Below, in pieces: positions 13,808 through 15,117 of a stretch of 15,117 nucleotides of DNA. Source of the DNA: Chloroflexota bacterium (lineage in GTDB: Bacteria; Chloroflexota; UBA5177; JANWHV01); contig JANWHO010000079.1 of assembly GCA_025450375.1 (NCBI GenBank), positions 1 through 15,117 of the forward strand, written 5' to 3'. Both the position numbers and the translations under genes were made by a program. The notes under the pieces are model-generated. The model did not search any database, was not told the DNA's origin, and saw nothing but the letters and a program-made list of their open reading frames with translations. The first letter of the stretch is position 1. The number at the start of each line of letters is the position of its first letter.

Positions 13808-14716
13808 GTGGCTGATCGGTTTGTGGAGTGCGTGCCAAATTTTTCCGAGGGACGGCGGCCGGAGGTGATCGCCGCTATTCGCGATGCGGTGGCGGCGACC
13901 GAGGGTGTCCGGATTCTCAATGTCCAGAGTGACGCCGACCATAATCGATTCGTGCTGACCTACGTGGTGCCCGAGAGCCACGCGGTGGAGGCAGCGATGG
14001 CTGGGGCTCGCGCCGCTCTGAAGCTCATTGATTTGAGGGAGCATGAGGGAGCGCACCCCAGAATGGGGGCTCTGGACGTGTTCCCTTTCGTGCCCCTGGG
14101 TGACCTGCCCATGGCCCGGTGCGTGGCCCTGGCCGAGGAACTGGGAGCGCGGATCGCGGCTGAGTTGGCGATTCCAGTCTACCTGTATGAGGAAGCGGCC
14201 AGAGACCCCAAGCGGGTGAATCTCGAAAACATTCGGAAAGGCGGTTTCGAGGGCCTGCGGGAGAGCGTGCCGATTGACCCGACCCGGGTGCCCGACTTTG
14301 GCCCCGCTGCCATGCATCCGTCCGCCGGCGCCGTCGCGGTGGGGGCGCGCCGGGCACTCATTGCCTTCAATGTGTATCTGGGCACCGCCGATCCCACTCT
14401 GGCCAAGGCGATTGCCAAAACGATCCGCCATAGCTCTGGCGGGCTCCGCTACGTCAAGGGACTGGGCCTGGAGATGCCGGGCACTGGAACTACCCAGGTG
14501 AGCATGAACCTGACCAACTTCAAGGCCACCAGCCTGGTGACCGTGATGGATCTGATCCGCGCCGAGGCGGCCCGCTGGGGGGTTCCCGTGCTCCATTCGG
14601 AGGTCATAGGACTGGTCCCCATGGACGCGATGCTTGACGCCGCTCAGGCGTTCCTGCAATTGCGGGATTTTTCTCGCGACCAGGTATTGGAGCGCCGATT
14701 GTTGCTGGAGGAGTGA
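13808..14716 (+). CDS. ftcD: Glutamate formimidoyltransferase (stand-alone)
   Basis: Transfers a formimino group between N-formimino-glutamate and tetrahydrofolate (EC 2.1.2.5), in histidine breakdown. Some stand-alone bacterial forms also recycle 5-formyl-tetrahydrofolate. It has 302 residues, the length of the transferase part alone; the cyclodeaminase domain of the mammalian enzyme is absent. Motifs are FVECVPNFSEGRRPEV near the N-terminus, SDADHNRFVLTYV, the catalytic segment HEGAHPRMGALDVFPFVPL, YLYEEAARDP, ALIAFNVYLGT, SSGGLRYVKGLGLEM and TQVSMNLTNFK. GTG 13808 is chosen because homologous sequence starts there and GGAAGGA lies nine bases upstream; a longer frame from 13541 overlaps the replication gene. 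No other histidine-degradation gene is visible. Confidence 0.95.
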   Translation: MADRFVECVPNFSEGRRPEVIAAIRDAVAATEGVRILNVQSDADHNRFVLTYVVPESHAVEAAMAGARAALKLIDLREHEGAHPRMGALDVFPFVPLGDLPMARCVALAEELGARIAAELAIPVYLYEEAARDPKRVNLENIRKGGFEGLRESVPIDPTRVPDFGPAAMHPSAGAVAVGARRALIAFNVYLGTADPTLAKAIAKTIRHSSGGLRYVKGLGLEMPGTGTTQVSMNLTNFKATSLVTVMDLIRAEAARWGVPVLHSEVIGLVPMDAMLDAAQAFLQLRDFSRDQVLERRLLLEE

Positions 14717-14719
14717 ACC

Positions 14720-14956
14720 ATGCCGGCCAATCGGCGCTCACGCCGGAGATGGGCAGCCCGTTCCCGCCACGCGCCCGCGCCAGTGGCCGCGCCTCGCGGC
14801 GCGCTCCCCCGCGTGAGCCTGGGCCTGGGCGGTCTGCTGTGCATCGGCGTGGCCTTGGCGGTCTTACTCACCCCGCACGGCTCGCACATGGCGCGGGGAT
14901 TTTCGTTCCTATTCCTTCTTGGAGGCGCCCTGGTGGTGGCAGCATGGGTCGTCTAG
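14720..14956 (+). CDS. Small two-helix membrane protein, unknown function
   Basis: A 78-residue protein with a very basic, Arg-rich N-terminus (RRSRRRWAARSR) and two hydrophobic helices at about 31-50 and 60-78, joined by a short TPHGSHMARG loop. By the positive-inside rule the N-terminus is cytoplasmic and both ends face inside. A good GGAGGAG ribosome site lies at the end of the upstream gene, three bases separate the two genes, and the stop overlaps the next start by 13 bases, so it is translated as part of this operon. No family recognised. Confidence 0.7.
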   Translation: MPANRRSRRRWAARSRHAPAPVAAPRGALPRVSLGLGGLLCIGVALAVLLTPHGSHMARGFSFLFLLGGALVVAAWVV

Positions 14957-15117
14957 CCGCCGGTGGTGCCGGCGCGCACCCGAGCCGCTTGATCATCGTG
15001 ACCATCCTACTCTGGCTCTTGATCACCTCGCCAGGCTCAATCACTGCCAGAGCCATCGAGGGTACGCGGCCACGTTCGACTATCGCGGTCACGCTGGTTC
15101 TGGCTTCTCGGGATCAG
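14944..15117 (+). CDS. N-terminus of a secreted protein (partial, runs off the right edge)
   Basis: Fifty-eight codons, open to the window end. The start is basic with a Gly-rich lead, followed by the hydrophobic core LIIVTILLWLLITSPGS and a likely signal cleavage near TARA. The mature start, RPRSTIAVTLVLASRDQ, is reminiscent of the pro-domain of S53 (kumamolisin-type) peptidases, where a hydrophobic strand is followed by LxxRDQ. That is too short to assign. The start overlaps the preceding gene by 13 bases and has only a weak GGTGG ribosome site. Confidence 0.55.
   Translation, partial: MGRLAAGGAGAHPSRLIIVTILLWLLITSPGSITARAIEGTRPRSTIAVTLVLASRDQ

Noticed and set aside
1..15117. Insertion sequences, integrase or transposase genes, tRNA or rRNA genes
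   Set aside because: No recognisable transposase/recombinase frame, terminal inverted repeats or RNA gene signature was seen on either strand.

Overview
The window is GC-rich bacterial DNA, packed with genes and with short intergenic gaps. The likely source is a member of the Chloroflexota, perhaps a Thermomicrobia-like lineage. This rests on the long Thr/Pro/Ala-rich secreted linker at about 5434-5690, the collagen-like plus pentapeptide membrane protein, GTG starts, and a plasmid- or chromid-like partition and replication block. No rRNA or tRNA gene is present to confirm it, so the taxonomy is inference.

Left part (1-3888): a simple-sugar ABC transporter operon on the minus strand (ATPase, permease, substrate-binding protein running off the left edge). 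It is divergent from a LacI-family regulator. The divergent gap has two back-to-back promoters whose -35 boxes share one palindrome with a central CG, the usual form of a LacI-family operator, so one site could control both directions.

Middle (3953-7998): an O-antigen ligase/polymerase-like membrane protein overlaps by ATGA with a secreted TPA-rich protein. These are followed by a DUF47 (PhoU-like) protein with a strong hairpin in its leader, and an EamA/DMT-family permease.

Right-centre (8125-13719): what looks like a replicon maintenance module. It holds overlapping parA and parB; a convergent collagen/pentapeptide-repeat membrane protein; an intergenic array of about ten repeats at 22-26 bp (mostly 23 bp) spacing ending in a DnaA-box-like sequence; a putative initiator with two winged-helix-like regions; and a second replication protein resembling phage O/DnaD-type initiators. 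The second protein's gene carries seven in-frame 21-bp repeats followed by an A-rich stretch, a layout like the lambda origin inside gene O. A perfect 12-bp palindrome, GAAACCGGTTTC, occurs exactly at the parB stop codon and again at 2556, with an 11/12 copy at 4006. It is a candidate partition (parS-like) site. Together these suggest a secondary chromosome, a megaplasmid, or a locus derived from one.

Right edge (13808-15117): stand-alone glutamate formimidoyltransferase, a small two-helix membrane protein, and the start of a secreted protein cut by the window end.
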